A DNA stretch of 64,000 nucleotides from CAVSJR01 sp963728285 (GTDB lineage Bacteria > Actinomycetota > UBA4738 > HRBIN12). Below the pieces are notes generated by a model. The model had not been told where the DNA came from and did no database searches. It was given only the letters and a program-made list of their open reading frames with translations. Made by a program: the position numbers and the translations under genes. How positions within the stretch are numbered: the stretch's first letter is position 1; the number at the start of each line of letters is the position of its first letter. Shown here piece by piece: positions 20,163-29,338 of the stretch. The DNA lies in assembly GCA_963728285.1 (NCBI GenBank), contig CAVSJR010000003.1:372001-436000 (forward strand), read 5' to 3'.

Positions 20163-20752
20163 TCACGGCCGGGGTCCGGCCGCGGCGGTCCTGTCGGGCT
20201 CCGGCTTCTCGACCGGCTGCTTCGTCGACCGGCTGCTTCTTGACCGGGGCGATGACCATGATCATGTTCCTGCCGTCCTGCTTCGGCGCGGAGTCAACGG
20301 TCGCGAGCTCCTTCAGGTCGTCCACGAGGCGATCGAGGATCTTGCGGCCGAGCTCCGTGTGCGCCATCTCGCGCCCGCGGAACATGATGGTGATCTTGAC
20401 CCGCGACCCCGCCTTGAGGAACCGGACGACGTGACCCTTCTTGGTCTCGTAGTCGTGTGGATCGATCTTCGGGCGGAACTTGATCTCCTTGACCTCGATC
20501 CGGGACTGCTTCTTGCGGGCCTCCTTCTGCCGGATGTCCCGCTCGTACTTGTACTTGCCGTAGTCCATGATGCGGCAGACCGGCGGGCTGGCGGCCGGAG
20601 CCACCTCCACGAGATCGAGGTCGAGCTCCCGGGCCTGCCGGAGGGCGTCCTCGGTCGAAACGATCCCGATCTGCGCTCCGTCTGGCCCTACCAGGCGCAC
20701 CTGGGGTGACCGGATCCGGTCGTTTATGCGCGGGTCAGTCGATACCCCGCAT
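20163..20752 (-). CDS. infC: Translation initiation factor IF-3, frame broken at both ends
   Basis: The core is unambiguous: VRLVGPDGAQIGIVST, VCRIMDYGKYKYE, KEIKFRPKIDPHDYETK and KITIMFRGREMAH. The N-terminus INDRIRSPQ has no start codon in frame. An ATG at 20752 with a perfect GGAGGTG upstream reads MRGID and then meets TGA. Skipping the T of GACTGACCC joins it to DPRINDRIR. At the other end skipping one base after KKQPVD gives KQPVEKPEPD and a stop at 20163, removing an overlap with rpmI. Indels are the simplest cause, but the 5' site deserves a check for regulated frameshifting. IF-3 prevents premature subunit joining. Confidence 0.93.
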
Positions 20753-20762
20753 CACCTCCCAT

Positions 20763-20798
20763 CGAAAACGAAGCACCGACCTTCGCCGGCGCTCGGTG
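20763..20798 (-). terminator. Attenuator-like hairpin in the infC leader
   Basis: On the minus strand CACCGA and TCGGTG arms enclose a GC-rich loop and are followed by TTCGTTTTCG just before the infC ribosome-binding site. The position suits leader control of infC-rpmI-rplT, as known for this operon elsewhere. Confidence 0.55.
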
Positions 20799-20819
20799 GA
20801 ACAACGGTGAATCCTCGGA

Positions 20820-20848
20820 AGTATAGGTGCCGGTACCGCCGCTCACCA
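20820..20848 (-). promoter_or_regulatory. Possible infC promoter
   Basis: A -10 TATACT (20825-20820) lies just upstream of the leader hairpin; the -35 candidate TGGTGA is weak at 17-bp spacing. It would give a leader of about 60 nt. Confidence 0.35.
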
Positions 20849-21193
20849 GTCCGCTTCCAGCGGCCTGCCGTAATCGTCCTGGAGCCGCAGCGTATCGTCC
20901 TCGGTCGTGTACCCGTAGGCGATCTCCAGGACGCGGCCCCGGCGGCCGCCGTCGTTCGAGATCCTGTGGACCTCCTCGGCGGAGACCACGAACTCCTCCC
21001 CGGCGGAGGCCCGCACCGTGCGATTGCCGATCTGGATCGTGAGCCCGTCGTCGAGCACCACCCACATCTCGTCGCGCATCTGGTGATAGTGCACGCTGGT
21101 CTCCTGTCCCGGCTCCACGGTGATGACCCGGACGGACGAGGGTTGGTTGAGCGCGTACGTCGCGACCTTTCCCCACGGCTTGTCGAAGATCAC
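20843..21193 (-). CDS. Cupin-fold protein, mannose-6-phosphate isomerase type II-like
   Basis: The 116-residue protein is a single cupin barrel: WGKVATYAL, then the metal motif ETSVHYHQMRDEMWVVLDDG and the second motif near AEEVHRISN. This matches the C-terminal cupin of bifunctional phosphomannose isomerases. It would bind a divalent metal and a small sugar-like ligand. The GTG start lies nine bases after the ribH stop, so it seems co-transcribed with the riboflavin genes, although no role in that pathway is known to me. Confidence 0.75.
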   Translation of the reverse strand: MIFDKPWGKVATYALNQPSSVRVITVEPGQETSVHYHQMRDEMWVVLDDGLTIQIGNRTVRASAGEEFVVSAEEVHRISNDGGRRGRVLEIAYGYTTEDDTLRLQDDYGRPLEADW

Positions 21194-21200
21194 GGCGCGT

Positions 21201-21677
21201 TCATCCCTCCCGCTTCGGCAGGCGCTCCGACAGCGACGCCATCTCCATCGCCGCCATGGCCGCATCCCAGCCCTTGTTGCCGTGCTTGCCTCCGGCGCGA
21301 TCGCGCGCCTGCGCCATCGTCTCCGTCGTCAGCAGGCCGAAGATGACGGGCACCCCCGTGTCGCGGCTCGCATCGGAGATCCCGCGCGCGGCCTCTCCCG
21401 CCACGTACTCGAAGTGCGGCGTCTCCCCGCGCACCACGGCGCCGAGGCAGATCACGGCATCGTAGCCGCCGGAGGCCGCGAGGCGGCGAGCGGCGAGCGG
21501 GAGCTCGAACGCGCCGGGGGTCCACGCGATGTCGACGTCCTCGGCCCCGACGCCGTGCCTCGCGAGGCACGAGAGCGCGGCATCGACGAGCGGCCCGACG
21601 ATCACCTCGTTGAATCGGGACGCCGCCACCGCGAACCGGCGGCCGCGCGCGTCGTAGTCGCCCTCGAACGTCGTCAC
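21201..21677 (-). CDS. ribH: 6,7-dimethyl-8-ribityllumazine synthase
   Basis: The intact 158-residue enzyme has AVAASRFNEVIVGPLVDAAL, WTPGAFELPLAARRLA, AVICLGAVVRGETPHFEYV and PVIFGLLTTET, the lumazine-synthase signature. It condenses the RibD product with the RibBA product. The start GTG overlaps the ribBA stop (GTGA). It is the fourth gene of the rib operon. Confidence 0.96.
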   Translation of the reverse strand: MTTFEGDYDARGRRFAVAASRFNEVIVGPLVDAALSCLARHGVGAEDVDIAWTPGAFELPLAARRLAASGGYDAVICLGAVVRGETPHFEYVAGEAARGISDASRDTGVPVIFGLLTTETMAQARDRAGGKHGNKGWDAAMAAMEMASLSERLPKREG

Positions 21678-22961
21678 GCTCCTCCTCCCGGCGGCGCGCT
21701 CGCGTTCGGGGGCTCCTCGACGAGGTTGTCGAGCAGGTGCCCGAGCTTCTCCCGCTTCGTTCGCAGGTACTCGAAGTTCTCCTCGGTGGGGCTCGTCTCG
21801 AGCGGGATCCGCTCGACGATCGACAGGCCGTAGCCCTCGAGGCCCGCCCGCTTCGCGGGATTGTTCGTGAGCAGGCGCATGGATCGCACCCCGAGGTCGA
21901 CGAGGATCTGCGCGCCGATCCCGTACTCGCGCGAGTCGGCGGCGAACCCGAGCTCGACGTTCGCCTGGACCGTGTCGCGGCCCATCTCCTGCAACCGATA
22001 GGCCCGCAGCTTGTGGGTGAGCCCGATCGCGCGGCCCTCGTGACCGCGGATGTAGAGGACGATGCCCCTGCCCTGCTTGCCGACCTGCTGCAGGGCCGCG
22101 TGAAGCTGATCCCCGCAGTCGCAGCGCAGCGAGCCGAACACGTCCCCGGTGAGGCACTCGGAATGCACTCGCACCAGGACGTCCTCGCCGTCCCCCACGT
22201 CCCCCATGAACGAACGCCACATGCGTCCGGCCGTCGACGAGGCTCTCGTAGGCCAGCGCACGAAAGTCCCCGTGCTCCGTGGGGATCGTCGCGTCCGCAA
22301 CCTGCAGGACGAGCTTCTCGCGCGTCCGCCGGTGCTCGATGAGGTCGGCGATGGAGATGAGCTTCAGATCGTGCTCGCGCGCGACGCGCACGAGCTCGGG
22401 CATGCGCGCCATGGAGCCGTCGGGATGCATGATCTCGCAGATGACCCCGGCCGGGAACATGCCCGCGAGCGATGCGAGATCCACCGCCGCCTCGGTGTGG
22501 CCGGCGCGCCGGAGGACGCCGCCCTCCTGCGCCCGCAGCGGGAAGATGTGGCCCGGCATCTGGATGTCCTCGGACGTGGTGGCCGGCTCCGTGATCGCCT
22601 TCACGGTCGCGGCGCGGTCGTGGGCGCTCGTTCCCGTCGTCGTCCGATGACGGGCATCGACGGACACCGCGAACGCCGTCTCGTGCCCGTCGTCGTGCTG
22701 CGCCGCCATGAGCGGGATCCGCAACTCGTCCAGCCGCCAGCCCGCGACGGGCATGCACACGATGCCGCGACCGTGCGTCACCATGAAGTTGATGGCGTCG
22801 GCGGTGATCCTCTCGGCCGCCATCACGAAGTCGCCCTCGTTCTCTCGATCCGCATCGTCGACGACGATGACCATCTTGCCGGCGCGGATGTCGCGGATCG
22901 CCTCCTCCACGGTCGCGAACGCCGATCGGTCGCGCTGCACAGCCACCCGCACCTCGCTCAT
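21674..22961 (-). CDS. ribBA: Bifunctional DHBP synthase / GTP cyclohydrolase II, frame broken once
   Basis: The N-terminal RibB half has VVDDADRENEGDFVMAAE and the HTEAAVDL active-site region. The C-terminal RibA half has VRVHSECLTGDVFGSLRCDCG, with the zinc cysteines, and GHEGRAIGL. The frame breaks near 22208, where GTTCATG stands for GTCATG; skipping the base gives THVAFVMGDVGDGEDVLVRVH. The start ATG overlaps the ribE stop. It supplies both entry steps of riboflavin synthesis. Confidence 0.95.
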
Positions 22962-23560
22962 CCCGTCCCTCCCCGGAGCCGTTCCGCATGCTGCATCCGT
23001 TCCACGTACTTCGCGATGACGTCCACCTCGAGGTTCACGGGCTCGCCCGGCGTCGCCGATCCGAGGGTCGTCGCGGCGAGCGTGTGCGGCACCAGGGCGA
23101 TGGCGACCTCCCCCGACTCGCCCAGCCGGGCCACGGTGAGGCTCACCCCATCCAGCGTGATCGATCCCTTCTCCACCACATATCGTTCGAGCTCGGGGGG
23201 GATCCGGACCACGAGCGTGGCTCCCTCCCCCGCGGGCTCCATCGCCACGACCTCGGCGACGCCGTCCACATGCCCCTGGACGAGGTGGCCGCCGAGGCGC
23301 GTGAGCAGGGTCACCGGCCGCTCGAGATTCACGCCGCGGCCGGGCCGGAGGCGGTGAAGGCCGGTGCGCGCCAGCGTCTCCTCCGACAGGTCGAACGCGA
23401 GGCACGAGTCGCCGCGCTCGACGACGGTCAGGCACGTCCCGTTCACGGAGATCGAATCACCCACGGCGGCGTCTCGCACCACCGTTCGGCACTCCACGAC
23501 CAGCCGGCCCCCGTCCAGGGCACGCACGGTCCCGAGCTCCTCAACGATCCCGGTGAACAT
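22958..23560 (-). CDS. ribE: Riboflavin synthase alpha chain
   Basis: The intact 200-residue protein shows the internal duplication of riboflavin synthase: MFTGIVEELGTV with VNGTCLTVV in the first barrel, and GHLVQGHVDGVAEV with LDGVSLTVA in the second. It dismutates lumazine to riboflavin. It overlaps ribD by 20 bases and ribBA by 4, so translation is coupled. Confidence 0.96.
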   Translation of the reverse strand: MFTGIVEELGTVRALDGGRLVVECRTVVRDAAVGDSISVNGTCLTVVERGDSCLAFDLSEETLARTGLHRLRPGRGVNLERPVTLLTRLGGHLVQGHVDGVAEVVAMEPAGEGATLVVRIPPELERYVVEKGSITLDGVSLTVARLGESGEVAIALVPHTLAATTLGSATPGEPVNLEVDVIAKYVERMQHAERLRGGTG

Positions 23561-24644
23561 GGGCCTCCACCCTGATGTCGTCCCCGACGCGCCCGACCTC
23601 GTCGATCCGCACGTGCTCGGCGGAGCCGATGGGTGCGAAGCCGGCGCCGCCGAGGATTCCCGGCGCCGCGCTCCCCCCCGCGAGGACGGGCGCGAGATAG
23701 AGCACGAGCTTGTGGACCAGGCCTCCCGCGACCGCGCTCCAGGCGAGCGTCGGTCCGCCCTCGAGGAGGACGCCCTGCACGTCGCGCTTGCCGAGGGTGG
23801 AGAGGAGGTCCTCGAGCGCGACGCCGCCGTCGGACTCGTCGAGGACGAGGACCTCCGCGCCCGCTCGAAGCCATTCCCCGCGGCGCTCGGAGCCCGAGCG
23901 CTCCGTCGTGGCCACGATCGTGGGGGCCGAATCGTCGAAGGCGCGTCCGGTGGCGGGAACCCGCCCGGCGGCGTCGACGATCACGCGCGGGACCGGGAGG
24001 CCGGCGTAGGAGCGGTGCCTCACCGTGAGCGAGGGGTCGTCGGCGAGCGCGGTTCCCGCCCCGATCACGATCGCGTCGGCGCCGGCGCGCAGCCGGTGCA
24101 CGTCCGCGCGGGCGGCCTCGCCGGTGATCCACCTGGAGCTCCCGTCGCGGGCCGCGACCTTGCCGTCGAGCGTCGCCGCCATCTTCAGCGTCACGAGGGG
24201 CCGCCCCGTCGTCACGGCGTGCTCGAACGCCTCGTTGAGCCGGCGCGCTTCGTCGGTCAGCGGGCCCCGCGCCACGTCGATCCCGGCATCGCGCAGGCGG
24301 GCGATCCCGCGTCCGTCGACGATCGGGTTGGGATCGCCGGCCGCGACCACCGCCCTGGCGATCCCGGCGGCGATCAGGGCACGGCTGCAGGGGGGCGTGT
24401 GGCCGACGTGATCGCAGGGCTCGAGGGTGCAGTAGAGGGTCGCGCCGCGCGCCGCGTCCCCCGCCATGGCGAGCGCGTTGACCTCCGCGTGCGGGTGACC
24501 GGCCCCCGGCCCTCGGTACCAGCCCTCCCCCACGACCTCCCCGTCGCGGACGAGGACGGCGCCGACCATCGGGTTCGGCGATGCGGCGCCCCACCCTCGC
24601 TCGGCCAGTTCGAGGGCCCTTGCCATATGCCGCGCGTCGTCCAC
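23541..24644 (-). CDS. ribD: Bifunctional deaminase/reductase RibD
   Basis: The cytidine-deaminase-like half contains HAEVNAL and the zinc motif TLEPCDHVGHTPPC. The reductase half contains LVTLKMAATLDGKVA, SRWITG and GVLLEGGPTLAWS. It carries out the second and third steps of riboflavin synthesis. I place the start at the GTG 24644 (AAGGGA upstream), with an ATG at 24626 as alternative; farther upstream lies the riboswitch. It is the first gene of ribD-ribE-ribBA-ribH-cupin. Confidence 0.94.
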   Translation of the reverse strand: MDDARHMARALELAERGWGAASPNPMVGAVLVRDGEVVGEGWYRGPGAGHPHAEVNALAMAGDAARGATLYCTLEPCDHVGHTPPCSRALIAAGIARAVVAAGDPNPIVDGRGIARLRDAGIDVARGPLTDEARRLNEAFEHAVTTGRPLVTLKMAATLDGKVAARDGSSRWITGEAARADVHRLRAGADAIVIGAGTALADDPSLTVRHRSYAGLPVPRVIVDAAGRVPATGRAFDDSAPTIVATTERSGSERRGEWLRAGAEVLVLDESDGGVALEDLLSTLGKRDVQGVLLEGGPTLAWSAVAGGLVHKLVLYLAPVLAGGSAAPGILGGAGFAPIGSAEHVRIDEVGRVGDDIRVEAHVHRDR

Positions 24645-24712
24645 GACGTCCCTTTCCCAGGGCAGGGGTGGAGGAAGCGAGGCGACGCGCGGCGACGCGC
24701 CGCGACGGCGCC

Positions 24713-24836
24713 CGTCTTCTCCCATCCCGACTCTCACGGTCGGTCCCGGAGTTTCACCGGGTCCACCCCCAACAGGCTGCCGAGGGGTCACGGACTGTCA
24801 CCGTCGGTGGGGACTTTCACCCCGCCCCGAAGACGA
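24713..24836 (-). promoter_or_regulatory. FMN riboswitch (RFN element)
   Basis: On the minus strand the conserved RFN blocks appear in order: GGGGCGGGGTGAAAGTCCCC, ACCGACGGTGACAGTCCG, GGACCCGGTGAAACTCCGGG and ACCGTGAGAGTCGGGATGGG. The P1 closing stem is CGTCTTC with GAAGACG. It precedes ribD and lets FMN repress the operon. Downstream, CCC and GGG arms around the ribD Shine-Dalgarno sequence suggest translational sequestration. A -10-like TATACT lies at 24856-24851, just upstream. Confidence 0.95.
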
Positions 24837-24889
24837 GCTCTTCTGATCGGAGTATAGCTCCGGACGACGCGCGAGCGTGAGCCGGGCGG

Positions 24890-25819
24890 CTAGGGATGGC
24901 GGCGGTCGATGGCGTACGAGGAGCCGGCGTCGCGCTTGGCGAACTGCTTCATCTCCGTCGCGACCGCCACGGCCTCGCCGTAGTGGGCGAACTCGCGCTG
25001 AAGGGTCGTGGCGGCACCGACCGAGATGGCGACGAGCGGGATCTCCTGGAGCACGCCCTTGCGATCCTCCATGTTCACGTAGCCGCGCTCGAGATCCTCG
25101 GCGTCGTAGAACTCCCTGATGATCTCGACGAAGCGATCGCAGATGCGCTTGGCGACGTCCTCGGAGACCTCGGGCGGCGTCACCGCGACGAAGTCGTCGC
25201 CGCCGACGTGGCCGACGAAGCCGTCCGACGACGCGAACTCGACGACGGCGTCCTGGATGATGCGAGCCGTCGTCTGGATGAGACGATCGCCCCGGACGAA
25301 CCCCTTCGAGTCGTTGTACGCCTTGAAGTTGTCGAGATCGCAGTAGAGCACCGCGAAGGGCTTCTCGCTCGAGACCATCCGCTCGATCTCCTCCTGGATC
25401 CGGATGTTGCCGGGGAGGCCGGTCAGCGGCGAGAGGTTGCGCATCTCCTTCGCGCGGCGAAGCGTCCCCTTGACTCGGGCGAGCAGCTCGATCGGGTCGA
25501 ACGGCTTGATGATGTAGTCGTCGGCGCCGGCCGTGAGGCCGAGCACCTTGTCGGTCGACAGCGCCTTCGCCGTCAGCATGATGATGCTCGTGTTGGCGGT
25601 CTTGGGGTTCTTCCTCAGGCGCTGCGCGACCTCGAACCCGTCGATGCGCGGCATCATGACGTCGAGCAGCACGAGATCGGGATGCAGGTCGTCGGCCTTC
25701 TGGAGCGCCTCCTCACCGTCCCCGGCCACGGAGACCTCGTAGCCCGCCGAGCGGAGGTTCACCTCGACGAAGCGCGCGATGTCGGGGTCGTCGTCGACGA
25801 CCAGGATCGCCTCCGCCAT
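24890..25819 (-). CDS. Response regulator with receiver and GGDEF-type output domain
   Basis: The 309-residue protein starts with a receiver domain (ILVVDDDPDIARF, phospho-acceptor in LVLLDVMMPRIDG, conserved lysine in IIKPFDP). A diguanylate-cyclase-like domain follows, with LTGLPGNIRIQEEI, CDLDNFKAYNDSKGF and a GGDDF in place of GGDEF. GGDDF may still be active, but that is inferred. The start ATG overlaps the rpe stop. No kinase gene is adjacent. Given the pilus locus in this window, a c-di-GMP role in surface behaviour is plausible but unproven. Confidence 0.9.
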   Translation of the reverse strand: MAEAILVVDDDPDIARFVEVNLRSAGYEVSVAGDGEEALQKADDLHPDLVLLDVMMPRIDGFEVAQRLRKNPKTANTSIIMLTAKALSTDKVLGLTAGADDYIIKPFDPIELLARVKGTLRRAKEMRNLSPLTGLPGNIRIQEEIERMVSSEKPFAVLYCDLDNFKAYNDSKGFVRGDRLIQTTARIIQDAVVEFASSDGFVGHVGGDDFVAVTPPEVSEDVAKRICDRFVEIIREFYDAEDLERGYVNMEDRKGVLQEIPLVAISVGAATTLQREFAHYGEAVAVATEMKQFAKRDAGSSYAIDRRHP

Positions 25820-26484
25820 CACACCACCCCCTCGCCGCGGGCGACGGCCGCGAGCGCCCGGATGGCGTCGACGGGGTCGGGCGCGCGGTAGATCGAGGAC
25901 GCCGCGGCGAGCACCGTCGCGCCGGCGTCCACGCAGCGGCGTCCCGTCTCGACGTTGATGCCGCCGTCGACCTCGACGCCGACCGACAGGCCGAGGCGGT
26001 CGACCTCCGACCGGACGCGTTCGATCTTCGGGAGCACCTCGGGTCGAAACGACTGACCGGCCCATCCCGGCCTGACGCTCATCACGATCACGTTGTCGAG
26101 CTCCTCCAGATGCGGAAGGACGCGCTCGATCGGCGTGTCCGGCGCGACGGCCAGCCCCGCGCGCATGCCCTTGTCGCGAGCCTTCCGGAGGACGTCGGCC
26201 GGCTCCTCGACGGCCTCGACGTGCACGCTCACCATGTCGGCGCCCGCGCCGGCGAAGTCGTCGAGGAGCGATTCGGGGTGCTCCACCATGAGGTGGCAGT
26301 GCAGCGTGAGGCCGGTGACGGGGCGGAGGGACTCCACGACCACGGGTCCGATCGTGAGGGGCGGCACGAAATGCGCATCCATGACATCGATATGAATTGC
26401 CTCGGCATAGGGCTCCACCAGCTTTATCTGGTCGGCCAGGTGCGCGAGGTCGGCGGAGAGGACGGACGCGGCGACGCTTCCCAC
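25819..26484 (-). CDS. rpe: Ribulose-phosphate 3-epimerase
   Basis: The intact 221-residue TIM-barrel enzyme shows ASVLSADLAHLADQI, IHIDVMDAHFVPPLTIGP, LTLHCHLMV, VMSVRPGWAGQSF and VEVDGGIN, all conserved in Rpe. It interconverts ribulose- and xylulose-5-phosphate. The start is a GTG. It follows rsmB at short distance and overlaps the response regulator by one base. Confidence 0.96.
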   Translation of the reverse strand: MGSVAASVLSADLAHLADQIKLVEPYAEAIHIDVMDAHFVPPLTIGPVVVESLRPVTGLTLHCHLMVEHPESLLDDFAGAGADMVSVHVEAVEEPADVLRKARDKGMRAGLAVAPDTPIERVLPHLEELDNVIVMSVRPGWAGQSFRPEVLPKIERVRSEVDRLGLSVGVEVDGGINVETGRRCVDAGATVLAAASSIYRAPDPVDAIRALAAVARGEGVV

Positions 26485-26540
26485 GCCGGGATTCTACCGG
26501 CGCGCCCGAGCCGGACGGGGAGATTCGACCCCAGAGCGGC

Positions 26541-27818
26541 TCATCCTCGCCGGAAGGCCGCGACGAACATGGCATCCGTGCCGTCCCGGTGCGGCCAGAG
26601 CCGCAGCCGAGGCGCCGCACCCGCGGGCCCCTCGACCGAGGCCGGCTCCAGGTCGGGACGCTTCGAGAGGAGCGCGTCGCAGGCGGCGTCGGTCTCGGCG
26701 CGGGGGAAGGTGCACACCGAGTACACGAGCCGCCCGCCCGGCCGGAGCAGGTCCACGGCGGCGCTCGCGATCGATACCTGCAGGCGGGCGAGCCTCGACA
26801 GGTCCCGGGAGCTCGGTCGCCACAGCAGCTCCGGCCGTCGCCGCGCCGAGCCGATCCCCGAGCACGGCGCGTCGACGAGGATGCGATCGAACGTCCCGCG
26901 CACGGCGGGGTTGCGCGCATCGTGCGCGAGGACCATCCCGTCGACGCCGAGCCGGCCGAGCGTCCGCCGAACGAGCGCGGAGCGCGTCGGCGAGACGTCG
27001 GCCGCCACGAGCCGCCCCCCGTCCCCGACCCGACACGCGATGTCGGCGGCCTTGCCGCCGGGCCCCGCACACGCGTCGAGCACCCACTCGCCCGGATGCG
27101 GGTCGAGCGCGTCGACGACGAACGCCGAGGCCTGATCCTGCACCGCGAACCATCCGTCGTCGAACCCCGGCAACGACGACGGCGCGGCGCCCTCGATGAG
27201 CAACGAGCCCTCGTGCACGCCTCCGCGCCGCGGATCCAGCCCGGCCCGGCGCAGCGCGGCCTCGAGGCGATCGGTCGTCGTGCGACACGGGTTCGTCCGG
27301 ATGCACACCGGAGGCCGTTCGCCGAGGGCGGCCGCCGCGGCCTCCACCTCCGGGGCGCCGACGATCCTGCGAAGCTCGCTCACCGCCCACGGTGAGAGCC
27401 CCGTGCGGACGGCGACGTCCGCGTCGGCGCTCCCCGACGGCCACTCGGGCGGAGCCGCCGAGAGCTTGCGCAGCACCGCGTTCACGAACCCCTTCTCGCC
27501 GTGGCTGCCCAGCTGCACGGTCTCGCTCACCGCGGCATGCGCCGGGACGCGCGTGAAGAGCAGCTGGTACGCGCCCAGCCGCAGCAGCGCCCTCGCTCGG
27601 GGCGTCATCGCCCGTACGGGCCGATCCGACTCGCGCTCGATCGCCCAATCGAGCGAGAGCATTCGCCGCAGCGTCCCGTACGTGAGCTCCGTCGCGAGAT
27701 CGCGGTCGGCCTGGTGAAGGCCCGCGCCTCGAAGCGCCGCCCGCAGCGCCAGGTTCGAGTAGCCGCCGTGCTCGGTGACGCGCAGGATCACCGCGAGCGC
27801 GATCGACCGCGCGCTCAT
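26541..27818 (-). CDS. rsmB: 16S rRNA m5C967 methyltransferase
   Basis: The intact protein (about 425 residues) has the N-terminal NusB-like helical domain (GYSNLALRAAL, FVNAVLRKL) and the C-terminal SAM domain: VLDACAGPGGKAADIA, the DAPCSGIGSARRRPE motif and VYSVCTFPRAET with the two catalytic cysteines. Its ATG overlaps the fmt stop (ATGA), the usual fmt-rsmB arrangement. Confidence 0.95.
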   Translation of the reverse strand: MSARSIALAVILRVTEHGGYSNLALRAALRGAGLHQADRDLATELTYGTLRRMLSLDWAIERESDRPVRAMTPRARALLRLGAYQLLFTRVPAHAAVSETVQLGSHGEKGFVNAVLRKLSAAPPEWPSGSADADVAVRTGLSPWAVSELRRIVGAPEVEAAAAALGERPPVCIRTNPCRTTTDRLEAALRRAGLDPRRGGVHEGSLLIEGAAPSSLPGFDDGWFAVQDQASAFVVDALDPHPGEWVLDACAGPGGKAADIACRVGDGGRLVAADVSPTRSALVRRTLGRLGVDGMVLAHDARNPAVRGTFDRILVDAPCSGIGSARRRPELLWRPSSRDLSRLARLQVSIASAAVDLLRPGGRLVYSVCTFPRAETDAACDALLSKRPDLEPASVEGPAGAAPRLRLWPHRDGTDAMFVAAFRRG

Positions 27819-28754
27819 CCGATGCGGTCGCCGGGTTGGGGGTGATAGCCCCGGACGAATGCGCCGCCGCTCATCCTCCTCCGCCCGGCGGGACCGACCT
27901 CCACCAGGCGAACGACACCCTCTCCCGCCGCGACCCGGAGCCCGGCCTCGTCGGCCTCCACGACCACGCCCGGGTCGCCCGGAGCCCTCCGCCGCGGCCG
28001 CCCGGAAGACCTTGAGCCCCTCGCCTCGGAACGTCGTCGTCGCCGCGGGAGACGGAGCGAGCGCGCGCACTCGATCGACGATCGAGGTTGCGTCCGCCCT
28101 CCAGTCGAGGCGTCGATCGCCCGCGCCGAGCTTGGGGGCGCGGGTCGCCGCGGCATGATCCTGATCGATCGGATGAAGCGTCCCGGCGGACAGCCGGTCG
28201 AGGCTCTCGACCAGCAGGGCCGCGCCGGCGTCGGCCAGGCGAGCGCCGAGCGACCCGGCGTCGTCCTCGTCGCGGATCGGCTCGCTCGCCTGCAGCAGCA
28301 CGGGCCCGGTATCGAGCCCCTCGTCCATCAGCATCGTCGTGACGCCGGTCGTCCGCAGGCCCGCCAGCAGCGCGTGCTGCACGGGACTCGCCCCCCGGAG
28401 CGCCGGCAGCAGGGAGAAGTGGACGTTCACCGCGCCGAGGCGGCCGGCGCCCAGGACCTCACGCGTCAGGAGCTCCCCGTAGGCGACGACGACGAGCACA
28501 TCGGGCGCCGCCTCCGCCAGCGCGCGACGTCCGGGTCCGCGGCGGGCCGACTCGGCCTCGACGAGCGGCAGGTCCATCGAACGCGCGGACTCCGCCACGC
28601 GAGTCGGTCGCAGGTTCGATCCGCGGCCCGCGGGACGCGGCGGGAAGGTGAGGACCACCGCGACGCGATGCGCCGACCGCGTCAGCGCCTCGAGGGAGGG
28701 CACCGACCACGCGTCGTTGCCGAGGAACGCGACGGACAGCGGCCGGACGCTCAC
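27815..28754 (-). CDS. fmt: Methionyl-tRNA formyltransferase, frame broken once
   Basis: The N-terminal hydrolase-type domain has VAFLGNDAWSVPSLEAL, VNVHFSLLPALRGASPVQ and GLDTGPVL, the formyl-THF binding and catalytic segments. The C-terminal tRNA-binding domain is restored by skipping one base near 27988 (GGGC context), giving GDPGVVVEADE through to the stop overlapping rsmB. The start is GTG 28754. With def it handles N-formylation and deformylation of nascent proteins. Confidence 0.93.
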
Positions 28755-28794
28755 CGGCGGAGGATACCGCCGGCCCGCGGGCCGACCGGGGCGG

Positions 28795-29319
28795 TCAGGG
28801 CTGCGGCGAACGCACGTCCCCGGCGGCCCGGCGCAGCTCCTGCTCGCGCATCACGCGCATGACCTCGCGCCGGGCCTCATCGTCGATGCGGTCGATGTAG
28901 AGCACGCCGTCGGTGTGGTCGGTCTCGTGCTGGAGGATGCGCGCCAGCAGGCCGTCCGCGTGGATCTCGACGTCGCGGCCCTCGAGGTCCTGTCCCCTCG
29001 CCGTGATCCGCTCCGCTCGAACGGTCGGAGAGAACGGCCCCGGGATCGACAGGCACCCCTCGTCGCGCAGGTTCTCCCCCTCGGGATCCATGAGCCGGAC
29101 GTTGGCGAGGAACGTCGGACCCGTCTCGCCGTCGTCGAACACGAAGAACCGCGACGCGATGCCCACCTGGGGCGCCGCGAGCCCGACGCCGGGCGCGTCG
29201 TACATCGTCTCGAGCATGTCGTCGGCGAGGCGGCGAAGCGTCCGGTCGAAGTTCTCGACCGGACGCGCCGTCTCGCGCAGCACGGGATCGCCGAGCGTTC
29301 GGATCGCCAGGATGCTGAT
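28795..29319 (-). CDS. def: Peptide deformylase, start codon not canonical
   Basis: The three deformylase motifs are clear: GVGLAAPQVG, EGCLSIPG and the metal site QHETDH. The coding similarity begins SILAIRTLGDPVLRE, which is upstream of the first in-frame GTG (29283). The expected start position carries ATC (29319-29317), six bases after a good GAGGAA. Either the gene uses ATC, which is very rare, or the base is wrong. The enzyme removes N-terminal formyl groups. Confidence 0.93.
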   Translation of the reverse strand: MSILAIRTLGDPVLRETARPVENFDRTLRRLADDMLETMYDAPGVGLAAPQVGIASRFFVFDDGETGPTFLANVRLMDPEGENLRDEGCLSIPGPFSPTVRAERITARGQDLEGRDVEIHADGLLARILQHETDHTDGVLYIDRIDDEARREVMRVMREQELRRAAGDVRSPQP

Positions 29320-29338
29320 CGTACGTTCCTCGTCTGCC

